Of a stretch of 64,000 nucleotides of DNA, positions 48,888 through 55,896 are shown one piece after another. The stretch spans positions 744,001-808,000 of the forward strand of contig NZ_JQCR01000003.1 in NCBI RefSeq assembly GCF_000757885.1, in the 5' to 3' direction. A program made the translations under genes and the position numbers. Below the pieces are notes generated by a model. It was not told the DNA's origin. It did not search any database and saw only the letters and a program-made list of their open reading frames with translations. Each line of letters opens with the position of its first letter. Within the stretch, counting starts at the first letter, position 1. The stretch comes from Paenibacillus wynnii. Its GTDB lineage: Bacteria > Bacillota > Bacilli > Paenibacillales > Paenibacillaceae.

Positions 48888-50525
48888 ATGCCCATGAATT
48901 TGAACTTGCGCACCGTTTTTTCAGGCGCTTTTGCAGTTACCGTTATTTTACTGACGTTACTTCTAAGTTATATCATTGGAAAAGAATCCACGAAGTCCGT
49001 TGAAGTTAGTATCGGCAGTTCTCTAGCTGAGGTTGCCTATCAAATGTCTGAGAATCTGGATCAATTCATGTGGTCACGGACCGGGGAAGTAGAGGTTCTT
49101 AGTAAACTGAATGCTTTTCAAGAGCCTGTTCATAAAGAAGAGATAGACGGGCTGTTGCAACAATTGAGAAAGAGTATGCCAGTTTTCTCTTGGGTAGGTT
49201 ATTTGGATACGAAGGGTAATGTGATTTCTTCAACCGATGATATGTTGTTAGGTGAAAATGTATCAGAGAGACCTGTTTTTAAGGAAGGAGTCAAGGGACC
49301 TTTCACTGGGGATGTTCACGAAGCTGTACATCTGGCTAAGCTGTTACCAAACCCATCAGGAGAACCTCTGCAATTCGTCGATTACAGTACGCCTGTATAC
49401 AATAAGCAAGGGAACAAAATGGGTGTCTTGGCCACACATTTCAGCTGGGAATGGTCACGTGAGGTGGAGAAGTCCATTATTGCGCCGCTGCAGGAACGTC
49501 TCAAAGGTGTGGAAGTATTCATAGTGAGTAAGAAGGATAACACCATTCTATTAGGTCCTAAGGGTGAAATGGGACAAAAAATGAACAGTTATGCGCTTAA
49601 TCAGGCCCGTTCAGGAAAGAATTCTTGGAGCATTGATTCGGATATTAACAAAAATTCTTATCTAACAGGTTACTCTTATGGTGACGGGTATTTAAATTAT
49701 CCTGGACTGGGTTGGTCCGTTATTATTCGCCAGCCTGCTTCCATAGCTTTAGCTTCTGTAGACCAACTTGAAAAATTTATTATCTTGGCAGGGCTGGCAG
49801 CAGCAGTCTTATTTGGTATCCTTGGCTGGTTTATGGCGGATTGGATTGTTCGCCCGCTTAATCATATTGCAGCTACAGCAGATTTGTTGAGTTCAGGGGT
49901 TAATGTAGAGATTCCAACCTCGAATAGGTTCAAGGACGTTGCGGTATTATCGACTTCGTTGCGTAATTTAGTCAGTAATTTGGCCAAAACAGAGCCGGCT
50001 CTTAGTTATATGTCAGATATGGCCCGTCATGATTCGCTTACAGGTCTACCCAACCGATTGGCACTGGATGACTTTCTCGCGCATGCGGTAAGCCGAGCCA
50101 AACAGAATCACACCACACTTAGTTTTCTCTATCTGGATTTGGATGGTTTTAAGCAAGTGAATGATACCCTGGGGCATAGCTTTGGCGATAAACTGCTACA
50201 GGAAGTATCCTTCCGTTTATTGGATTGTACACGTGACAATGAAATTGTTACACGGATAGGCGGAGATGAATTTGTTGTTATTTTGCATACCTCGGCAGTT
50301 AAAGCTATGCAAGAAGCAGAAGTGGTTGCCAAACGTATAATTAATAAGATTAATGAACCTTTCTATATTGAGGATAAGAGGATTAATGTCGGCTGTAGTG
50401 TAGGGGCGGCAGTATGGAGTCCGGAGAGTCAAGATACGAGTGAAACGCTACGTCTGGCCGATGAAGCGCTATATATTTCAAAACGCAGCGGTAAAAATCG
50501 AATTACCTTCGAAACAGCTGTGTAA
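48888..50525 (+). CDS. Membrane diguanylate cyclase with extracellular Cache domain
   Basis: The 545-residue protein has helix 1 (FAVTVILLTLLLSYII, about 12-29), an extracellular double-Cache-like sensor (about 35-290, with FSWVGYLDTKGNVISST and GDVHEAVHLAKLLP), helix 2 (IILAGLAAAVLFGILGWFM), HAMP (about 320-370) and a GGDEF domain (385-545). The active-site motif is intact (GGDEF at 458-462), so it should synthesise c-di-GMP. The inhibitory RxxD site reads RDNE, a degenerate form. GAAGGAGAAGG precedes the ATG. Two PilZ effectors are encoded within 12 kb. Confidence 0.9.
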   Translation: MPMNLNLRTVFSGAFAVTVILLTLLLSYIIGKESTKSVEVSIGSSLAEVAYQMSENLDQFMWSRTGEVEVLSKLNAFQEPVHKEEIDGLLQQLRKSMPVFSWVGYLDTKGNVISSTDDMLLGENVSERPVFKEGVKGPFTGDVHEAVHLAKLLPNPSGEPLQFVDYSTPVYNKQGNKMGVLATHFSWEWSREVEKSIIAPLQERLKGVEVFIVSKKDNTILLGPKGEMGQKMNSYALNQARSGKNSWSIDSDINKNSYLTGYSYGDGYLNYPGLGWSVIIRQPASIALASVDQLEKFIILAGLAAAVLFGILGWFMADWIVRPLNHIAATADLLSSGVNVEIPTSNRFKDVAVLSTSLRNLVSNLAKTEPALSYMSDMARHDSLTGLPNRLALDDFLAHAVSRAKQNHTTLSFLYLDLDGFKQVNDTLGHSFGDKLLQEVSFRLLDCTRDNEIVTRIGGDEFVVILHTSAVKAMQEAEVVAKRIINKINEPFYIEDKRINVGCSVGAAVWSPESQDTSETLRLADEALYISKRSGKNRITFETAV

Positions 50526-50583
50526 GAATGGTCAAACACCCACTCAATAGAACCTTCGCATAGAATGACTGTGTAATACAAAT

Positions 50584-50617
50584 ACCGCCGGAGCGTTTTT
50601 ATTCCGGCGTTATTTTG
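50584..50617 (+). terminator. Terminator of the diguanylate cyclase gene
   Basis: CGCCGGA pairs with TCCGGCG, followed by TTATTTT. Confidence 0.85.
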
Positions 50618-50716
50618 TGTTGCATCGCAACCATTTAAAAACATTTTCGTCTATATATAACAGTTACTGGAACGGAAGCTATCCAATATGCATCTGAAGA
50701 AGGTGGGTGTCTTACT

Positions 50717-51409
50717 ATGAAAATAAAAATGCTTATCCTGTTAACGGTAGCTATTCTGCTAAGCGGCTGCTCGATGAGGGGAAGCTCAGCGATTGATTGG
50801 GTTGATTTTGTAAAGTTAAATGGAAATTCATACTCCGGATCATGGGAAAGTGTAATTAAGAATCCAAATCTTGTCACCCGTGAGATCGTTGGTGAAGTGA
50901 AATTTAAAGTCTCGGATGTCGTCACAAATCCTGATTATCGAACGAAGGATGGTGATGCAGCCTTTTTGGAAAAAGGAACGAAATTATACCGTGTTGAAGG
51001 ATTTAAGACAAATGAAGTGATTGCGGCTAGAGATAAAGGAAGTATTGGCGGATACCACTTATATGTGGAAGATGGTTTTTATAAAAACGTACGGCAACAT
51101 TATAAAGACGTAATCAAAGACAATGTGGAGCGAGTTGAACTTTTTTATCTTGAGGATGTGAATCCCTACAAGACTTTAGTCGATGATGAGAAAAAGCGAT
51201 TTATTCACCTGCTGGAAAGCGGGAAAAATACACCAAATTACACCCCTCAAAATAAGGATGGCGATCCGGAGTATTATAAAATAGTCTTTTATATCGACGA
51301 GCCGATTGCCTTTAGATTTACTCTTGTTGATGATGGTATAAATGTCTTTTTTTCACCTTGGGATACCAGACTTGTCGACATAGAAATTCGAACACTACTT
51401 CAGCCTTGA
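50717..51409 (+). CDS. Lipoprotein of unknown function
   Basis: The 230-residue protein has a lipoprotein signal (KMLILLTVAILLSGC, lipobox LSGC) and a mixed alpha/beta mature part (VDFVKLNGNSYSGSWESV, LEKGTKLYRVEGFKTNE, VFFSPWDTRLVDIEIR) with no recognised domain. The next gene, also a lipoprotein, begins 13 bases after the stop, so they form an operon. The ATG lies after AAGAAGGTGGG. Confidence 0.75.
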   Translation: MKIKMLILLTVAILLSGCSMRGSSAIDWVDFVKLNGNSYSGSWESVIKNPNLVTREIVGEVKFKVSDVVTNPDYRTKDGDAAFLEKGTKLYRVEGFKTNEVIAARDKGSIGGYHLYVEDGFYKNVRQHYKDVIKDNVERVELFYLEDVNPYKTLVDDEKKRFIHLLESGKNTPNYTPQNKDGDPEYYKIVFYIDEPIAFRFTLVDDGINVFFSPWDTRLVDIEIRTLLQP

Positions 51410-51422
51410 AAGAGGGATTCTT

Positions 51423-51941
51423 ATGATATCATCTAAAATTAAATTATTTGTCATTATGAATGTTATGCTATTCCTAATGGTTGGCTGTAATCATGGCAAT
51501 AAGGAGAGCGCTGTTGATGAATTCTCGCTCTATTTGGTTAGTGACTTATCTACAACTGAAGCCATGAGTAAAAAGCTTGATGATCTTCCATTAGAGGCTA
51601 TACCTGTACTCACCGACAAGGAAATTAGAACATACAATTGGACAGAACATGAATTCACAATGAAGGAAGGCATTAGCTTAGAAGAAAGGTTAGAAGGGAA
51701 AGTACCAGCAAGTGGTAAACCTTTTGTTATAGTTGTGGGTAATGAAAGAATATATCTAGGAAGTTTCTGGTCCTATTATTCCTCTATATTTAATCCTGAT
51801 ATTCCAAAGATCCCTTCTATGTGGGATAAAAGAAATGGTAATAATATTTACAAAATACGATATGGGAAAAATCAGGATCCTAGAGTCAATGCTAAAATAC
51901 TTAATGCATTAAGAGGATTAGGGAAAGTTATTAATGATTAG
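51423..51941 (+). CDS. Second lipoprotein of the pair
   Basis: The 172-residue protein has a signal with lipobox LMVGC and a mature part containing EFSLYLVSDLSTTEAMSK, GKPFVIVVGNERIYLGSFWS and NPDIPKIPSMW. No domain is recognised. AGAGGGATTC precedes the ATG. It is transcribed with the upstream lipoprotein gene. Base composition is more AT-rich than the neighbours. Confidence 0.72.
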   Translation: MISSKIKLFVIMNVMLFLMVGCNHGNKESAVDEFSLYLVSDLSTTEAMSKKLDDLPLEAIPVLTDKEIRTYNWTEHEFTMKEGISLEERLEGKVPASGKPFVIVVGNERIYLGSFWSYYSSIFNPDIPKIPSMWDKRNGNNIYKIRYGKNQDPRVNAKILNALRGLGKVIND

Positions 51942-51961
51942 AAAGTGAAAAGGTCACAATA

Positions 51962-52003
51962 AAACACCCACGAGGCGAAATGCCTTGTGGGTGTTACTCT
52001 TTT
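51962..52003 (+). terminator. Terminator between lipoprotein operon and csbD-type gene
   Basis: AACACCCAC-GAGGC pairs with GCCTT-GTGGGTGTT, followed by a T-rich tail; could act in both directions. Confidence 0.85.
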
Positions 52004-52006
52004 CCG

Positions 52007-52183
52007 TCATCGGCTTTTCAGTTCGCCAATTTTTTCCTGGAGCTCGCCTTTTAATTTATCTTTTTTCCCTTCTGCTTGAAGACGGGAGTTGCCTGTGGCG
52101 TTGCCGATCTGATCCTTGATTTCACCCTTGGCCTTGGATACGCCGCTTTTGATTTTGTCGCTAAGTCCGTTGTGATCGTTCAT
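52007..52183 (-). CDS. CsbD family stress protein
   Basis: The 58-residue hydrophilic protein matches the CsbD family pattern: SDKIKSGVSKAKGEIKDQIG, NATGNSRLQAEGKKDKLKGE and LQEKIGELK. CsbD proteins are small general-stress proteins of unknown biochemical function. I chose the ATG at 52183 because AAAGGAGA lies 8 bases upstream; the open frame continues to 52225 without a site. A Pro-rich peptide gene lies 95 bases upstream on the same strand. Confidence 0.88.
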   Translation of the reverse strand: MNDHNGLSDKIKSGVSKAKGEIKDQIGNATGNSRLQAEGKKDKLKGELQEKIGELKSR

Positions 52184-52278
52184 GTTCAACATCTCCTTTG
52201 AAGAGGATATTAGGTTATTACCCATTAGGGCGCAAGACTAAGCTAAGTTCCATTGGGTACCAACGTCTACGACTTGAC

Positions 52279-52458
52279 TTACTGTTGCATGTCGGGCTTG
52301 ATTTCAGGTGGAATATTGTCAGGTTTGATCTCCGGTTGCACGTCGGGGTTGACCTCAGGTGGAATACTATTAGGTTTGATCTCCGGTGTTGGCGTCGGGT
52401 TCGGTTGCACTTCCGGTATCACCTTGGGAGTGATTTCAGGCGGAATATCTTTTTCCAT
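52279..52458 (-). CDS. Small Pro/Glu-rich tandem-repeat protein
   Basis: The ATG at 52458 follows AAGAGGAGG with 8-base spacing, so translation is likely. The 59-residue product is almost entirely repeats of IPPE(I/V)xPD(V/M)QPEIKP with a 17-residue period (51 bases at the DNA level) after a first 27-residue unit. It has no Cys, aromatic or membrane segment and should be an extended, disordered chain. No family is recognised. The opposite-strand Gly/Ser-rich ORF is a shadow of the repeat. Confidence 0.6.
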   Translation of the reverse strand: MEKDIPPEITPKVIPEVQPNPTPTPEIKPNSIPPEVNPDVQPEIKPDNIPPEIKPDMQQ

Positions 52459-52612
52459 GAGTAACACCTCCTCTTAACCTTTACCCAAAAACATTACTCC
52501 TAAAAGCTTGTAACCGAATGATTGATGTTTTTCGTATCACGTTATGGCTAGGATTATACAGTCTGTTAATTGTGATACCATGCATAAAGTGGATTTTTAA
52601 AGGGAATTTTAT

Positions 52613-52870
52613 TTGGAATCGAATATTAAGGAGTTGAAGAAATCTATGTTCTCACCTAAAGATGAGTATGGGGTAATAGGTAATGAAATCGAAGTTGATT
52701 CCGATGTGAACGAGGATCGTAATCGAGAGAAGCAACTGGATAACTCCTTCGAGGCTTGGTATGGGAATATTGATGATCAGGTAAAAAATAAGCTGGCTCT
52801 CACTAACGTCCCACAAGATAATGTATTTGATGCGGCCGTCAATCTAGATGAGGATCAATCCGAGGACTAA
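52613..52870 (+). CDS. Small acidic hypothetical protein
   Basis: The 85-residue protein is very acidic (VIGNEIEVDSDVNEDRNREK, NLDEDQSED at the end), with no signal or membrane helix. The start is TTG with AAAGGGA 8 bases upstream; an internal ATG at residue 12 has a poorer site. I do not recognise it. Confidence 0.55.
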   Translation: MESNIKELKKSMFSPKDEYGVIGNEIEVDSDVNEDRNREKQLDNSFEAWYGNIDDQVKNKLALTNVPQDNVFDAAVNLDEDQSED

Positions 52871-52889
52871 CGGTGTGATGAATTATAGC

Positions 52890-53733
52890 TTAATTCTTTA
52901 CATACGAAATCGTGTGCATGTAATAAGGGTCGTCCATTTCGTCAGAGTTCAGATTCGTCAGGTCGATTGAAACTGAAAATAAAGCCGATTTAAATGTGGC
53001 TCTGAGGTCTAAGTCACCAGTCGTAAGCGCTGTTTCCAGTAAACCATAGTCGTCGTCAGCGAATTCTTTAGCGTATTGCTTCTGAACATTCTTATCAGCA
53101 TACCATAGGACATCATCGGCCGCGATGCCTTTATTGTATACCTTCTCGAGGTAGACTTTATCCTGGTCGTAAGCCCCCAGAGCTGCGTTAAAATCAGCGG
53201 AGTTGTCGTCGAACATGAAAAGAACATTGATCAGCTTCCCGTTCTTGAAGCCGTAATTGATGCTGCCTTTCACACCGCTCGAGAATGTGGCGTTATAATA
53301 GGTCAGATAGTCATTGCCGTTCGCATCCTTGCCTGCGTTTGACAGCTTGTTCTTCTCCAAGTTTTTCACTTGCTCGACTGTCAGTCGGTACGCATACGGT
53401 GCTGCCGATTACTTTCGGAGAAAGGGTCAAGACTTTTTTCTGCCCGTTGACGAGTGCGCTTTTACCGGCGACTGTGAATTTGATTGTGACGCTTGCACTC
53501 TTCAGAATATACATCTTTACCTTAGTGTCGTAGGAGGCTGTGTAGCCCAGTGCCCCGAACACCGCTTTGTAAGGCACGTAAACGCCGGTCTTGTCCACGA
53601 CAGGGGCACTGTCAGCCATCATACGCTGACCGTTGACAAACAAAACGGGCTTTGCATTTCCAGTAGCGGCCGCCGGAAGCGCGAAGGCGACGAATAGAAT
53701 CAGGACAAGCAGGTTAGATACGACTTTCTTCAT
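52890..53733 (-). pseudogene. Frameshifted stalk-domain exoprotein gene
   Basis: From an ATG at 53733 with a GGGAGG site, a signal peptide (NLLVLILFVAFALPAAATGN) and a copper-amine-oxidase-like stalk domain (VLFVNGQRMMADS, GVYVPYKAVFGALGYTASYD) run in one frame to KVIGSTVCVP. That frame then degenerates and stops at 53311. In the +1 frame a coherent sequence takes over (YRLTVEQVKNLEKNKL, then DYLTYYNATFSSGVKGSINYGF) to the stop at 52890. The two parts look like one protein of about 280 residues broken near 53396-53404. It may be a true frameshift or a base error; no slippery heptamer is evident. Confidence 0.72.
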
Positions 53734-53837
53734 AGTGAACGACCTCCCAAAATGTATAATTATCGTCACTCATCATACTACGAAAATCTAAGTAGAGTCA
53801 TCAACTATTTGGATTTTAATGTCAGTTATTGTTCAAT

Positions 53838-53889
53838 AAAACAGCGGCAGTTATAGACGTTATTAAACCGTCCATGACTGCCGCTGTTT
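53838..53889 (-). terminator. Terminator of the trpD2-ANTAR operon
   Basis: AAACAGCGGCAGT pairs perfectly with ACTGCCGCTGTTT around a 25-base loop. T-tails on both sides are short. Confidence 0.75.
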
Positions 53890-53922
53890 CTATTATTGGA
53901 AATTTAATTACCACATTTTCCC

Positions 53923-54963
53923 TTAATTACTGACCGTTTCGCTGCTGTGAAGTAATACGTTTTTCCAATTATGATATACATTCCAAGCCTCGCCATTATC
54001 CAGCAGGTCTTTGCAGACGTATAGCCCTTCTTCAACCGAGCCCACCTTACCTGCAAGGTGAAGCCTGACAGCTCCGTTCAGCAGCGTCTGATTATAAAAT
54101 GCCATATGTCCACCGCCCTGCAAAACAGCCTCGGCTGTAATAAGCTGCTGGCGGGATGTCCATTGCATTTCGGGAACAGGCGTGTCCAGTCCCATGGATT
54201 CAGGATCGATGATGGCCAGTTCAGAAATACCGTTTTGTATAGAATAAACACGAGTAGGACGATCTATGAAAAGATCCTCAGAACCTTCCGCCCCCTGTAC
54301 TACAAGAGCGCTCTTGTATCCAAGCTTGATGATTAACCGTGATAACCGGTCAAAGACGGTGTTGTGATAAATGCCGAATACGATATATGGGGAGCAACTA
54401 TAATCGATTAGCTTCTCCGCTGTATTAAAAATAGAACGCATGCCGATTTCTTCGCGGATACTTCGAATATCTCCAAGCGGAGGACACCATTGTTCAGCGT
54501 CAGCGAACAGCACTCCACTTCGTTTGGCGGCAATAATAGCATCAGCCCGTGACAGATTTCGGATATCCACCCCAGCCGCTGAGATAATATCCAGAAGAGT
54601 AACTCCCCACTTGGGTGGTAATGATGTTGTTCCATGTAAGGTAACCGGTAAACCTGCTGCTGCTAGCAGAAAGGAGACGGGAAACGTGGCGATAAAGGAG
54701 GAGGTTCTTCCATCATAAGGGCCTGCACAATCCAGCCCCTCGTGTATAGGCTCCCGATGTGCATATTTACGGCAGACGGTGACAAAGGCTTCAAGCTCCT
54801 CGACACTTTCTAGCTTGATACGTTCCGCAATCAGAAAGGCGCCGATTTGGGCGGGAGTAGCGGATAAGCCCAGAATGGATTCGGCAGCCAGAATAGATTC
54901 CTCGTAGGTTAAATCTCGAGCGCCCCTTTTCCCTCGGGCCACTTCTTTTAAAAGGTTAATCAT
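53923..54963 (-). CDS. TrpD2-like phosphoribosyltransferase-family protein
   Basis: The 346-residue protein has the anthranilate phosphoribosyltransferase fold: ARGKRGARDLTYEESILAAESIL at the N-terminus, CAGPYDGRTSSFIATFPVSFLLAAAGLPV in place of the PRPP-binding GTGGD loop, and IVFGIYHNTVFDRLSRLII. The changed PRPP loop and length match the YbiB/TrpD2 group, which binds nucleic acid in E. coli, rather than tryptophan synthesis. Its ATG overlaps the stop of the ANTAR regulator gene by 4 bases. The coupling to a nitrite-assimilation regulator suggests a regulatory or RNA-related role; this is inference. Confidence 0.83.
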   Translation of the reverse strand: MINLLKEVARGKRGARDLTYEESILAAESILGLSATPAQIGAFLIAERIKLESVEELEAFVTVCRKYAHREPIHEGLDCAGPYDGRTSSFIATFPVSFLLAAAGLPVTLHGTTSLPPKWGVTLLDIISAAGVDIRNLSRADAIIAAKRSGVLFADAEQWCPPLGDIRSIREEIGMRSIFNTAEKLIDYSCSPYIVFGIYHNTVFDRLSRLIIKLGYKSALVVQGAEGSEDLFIDRPTRVYSIQNGISELAIIDPESMGLDTPVPEMQWTSRQQLITAEAVLQGGGHMAFYNQTLLNGAVRLHLAGKVGSVEEGLYVCKDLLDNGEAWNVYHNWKNVLLHSSETVSN

Positions 54964-55580
54964 GATTTGGATCCCCCTTGTGTTTGATCCTGCAGTAGCT
55001 GATACACCTTAACAATGGATGTAGCCACATCAACCATTCGCTTGCGCTCGTTCATGGCTTGCTTACGGAGTAAGTCATAAGCTTCTGATTCAGAAATATT
55101 CTTCACCTTGGACAGGATTCCCTTCGCCATATCTATCCATTTGCGTTCCTCGATCTTGGACAGAAGCTGTTCACGTTCCTTAAGCCACTGCTGCCTTTCA
55201 AAGCATTGTTTGGCACTGAAATGAAGACTCCAATGAATCTCTTGCGGCTGCATTGAGGGTCCCAAAATTCCATCTACCATTATATGATCTTCGCAGGCAG
55301 CCAGGGACAAGTTAGCAGTTTCATCCGTACACCACCAAATCACCGGTGCGGTCTTTTGCTTCATTAGAAGGGATCCCCATTCTTTAATCTCTGAGACTGG
55401 CACATGGAGGATGGAGGCATCTGCCTCTTTAATTCCCGTCAAGGCTTCCTTTTCAGAGTAAGATACATCTACTAAATAACCGCTGGATCGGAGAATGAAC
55501 TCAGGTGAAATGCACTGTAAGGAGTCTGCTATGGGTTCTGTTTTAGTCTTGCTGTTATATATGACCAACAGGGAATGCAT
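54960..55580 (-). CDS. ANTAR-domain antiterminator of the nitrite locus (NasR-like)
   Basis: The 206-residue protein starts MHSLLVIYNSKTKTEPIADS. Its N-terminal region resembles a degenerate receiver (about 1-115, VDVSYSEKEALTGIKEADAS) without clear phosphoacceptor geometry, and a coiled coil follows. The C-terminal ANTAR domain (about 145-205: ERKWIDMAKGILSKVKNISESEAYDLLRKQAMNERKRMVDVA) binds paired hexaloop hairpins in RNA. Exactly such hairpins lie in the nirB leader 190 bases away. I chose the ATG at 55580 because AAAGGGG precedes it. A perfect GlnR/TnrA-type box lies 58 bases upstream. Confidence 0.88.
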   Translation of the reverse strand: MHSLLVIYNSKTKTEPIADSLQCISPEFILRSSGYLVDVSYSEKEALTGIKEADASILHVPVSEIKEWGSLLMKQKTAPVIWWCTDETANLSLAACEDHIMVDGILGPSMQPQEIHWSLHFSAKQCFERQQWLKEREQLLSKIEERKWIDMAKGILSKVKNISESEAYDLLRKQAMNERKRMVDVATSIVKVYQLLQDQTQGGSKS

Positions 55581-55637
55581 AGTTTGACGCCCCTTTATTC
55601 TGAGATAAGCAAATGGATAAGGAAAAGTATTCAATGA

Positions 55638-55654
55638 TGTTATATTATATAACA
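55638..55654. promoter_or_regulatory. GlnR/TnrA-type nitrogen box (perfect palindrome)
   Basis: TGTTA-TATTATA-TAACA fits TGTNAN7TNACA exactly and is a perfect 8-1-8 palindrome. It is positioned in the promoter of the ANTAR-trpD2 operon. Confidence 0.75.
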
Positions 55655-55701
55655 CAAAAATGGCTTGTTTGTCGATAAATTTAAGAATATTAAATTTTTA
55701 A

Positions 55702-55743
55702 TGTCATAATTGTTGACGTAACATAAAAACATGTTGTATAGTC
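55702..55743 (+). promoter_or_regulatory. nirB promoter with second nitrogen-box candidate
   Basis: TTGACG (55713-55718) and a -10 near GTATAG/TATAGT (55736-55743). TGTCA-N7-TGACG (55702-55718) matches the GlnR/TnrA consensus except the last base and overlaps the -35. Confidence 0.55.
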
Positions 55744-55766
55744 GTTTTAACAAATTAAACAATCAC

Positions 55767-55810
55767 GGATACAACGATGTATTCGGATGAAGCGGCAATG
55801 GCGCCTGCTT
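55767..55810 (+). ncRNA. ANTAR two-hexaloop RNA motif in the nirB leader
   Basis: Hairpin 1 is GGATAC/GTATTC with loop AACGAT (55773-55778). Hairpin 2 is AAGCGGC/GCC(T)GCTT, with one bulged T, and loop AATGGC (55797-55802). Both hexaloops have A at position 1 and G at position 4, the known ANTAR recognition pattern. Hairpin 2 uses GCCTGCTT (55803-55810), which is also the left arm of the following terminator. Confidence 0.85.
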
Positions 55811-55871
55811 ACACTGATCGCAATTGGGAAACTTATGTTTCCGTGCGGAGTGAAGCAGGCTTTTCTGTTTT
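55803..55871 (+). terminator. Leader terminator (attenuator) of nirB
   Basis: GCCTGCTT-A-CACT pairs with AGTG-AAGCAGGC (55849-55860), followed by TTTTCTGTTTT. It is mutually exclusive with ANTAR hairpin 2. Confidence 0.88.
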
Positions 55872-55896
55872 AAACAAGGAGAGGAGAGATATAGAT

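Noticed and set aside
52300..52445. Possible CRISPR-like repeats
   Set aside because: The repeats are a 51-base in-frame coding tandem repeat with diverged units and no regular unique spacers.
52253..52477. Plus-strand Gly/Ser-rich repeat ORF
   Set aside because: It is the shadow of the Pro-rich repeat gene on the minus strand, which has an AAGAGGAGG site and sensible composition.
55777..55896. N-terminal 40-residue extension of NirB
   Set aside because: The bases form the ANTAR hairpins and leader terminator, and a GGAGAGGAGA site precedes the ATG at 55897 where NirB homology begins.
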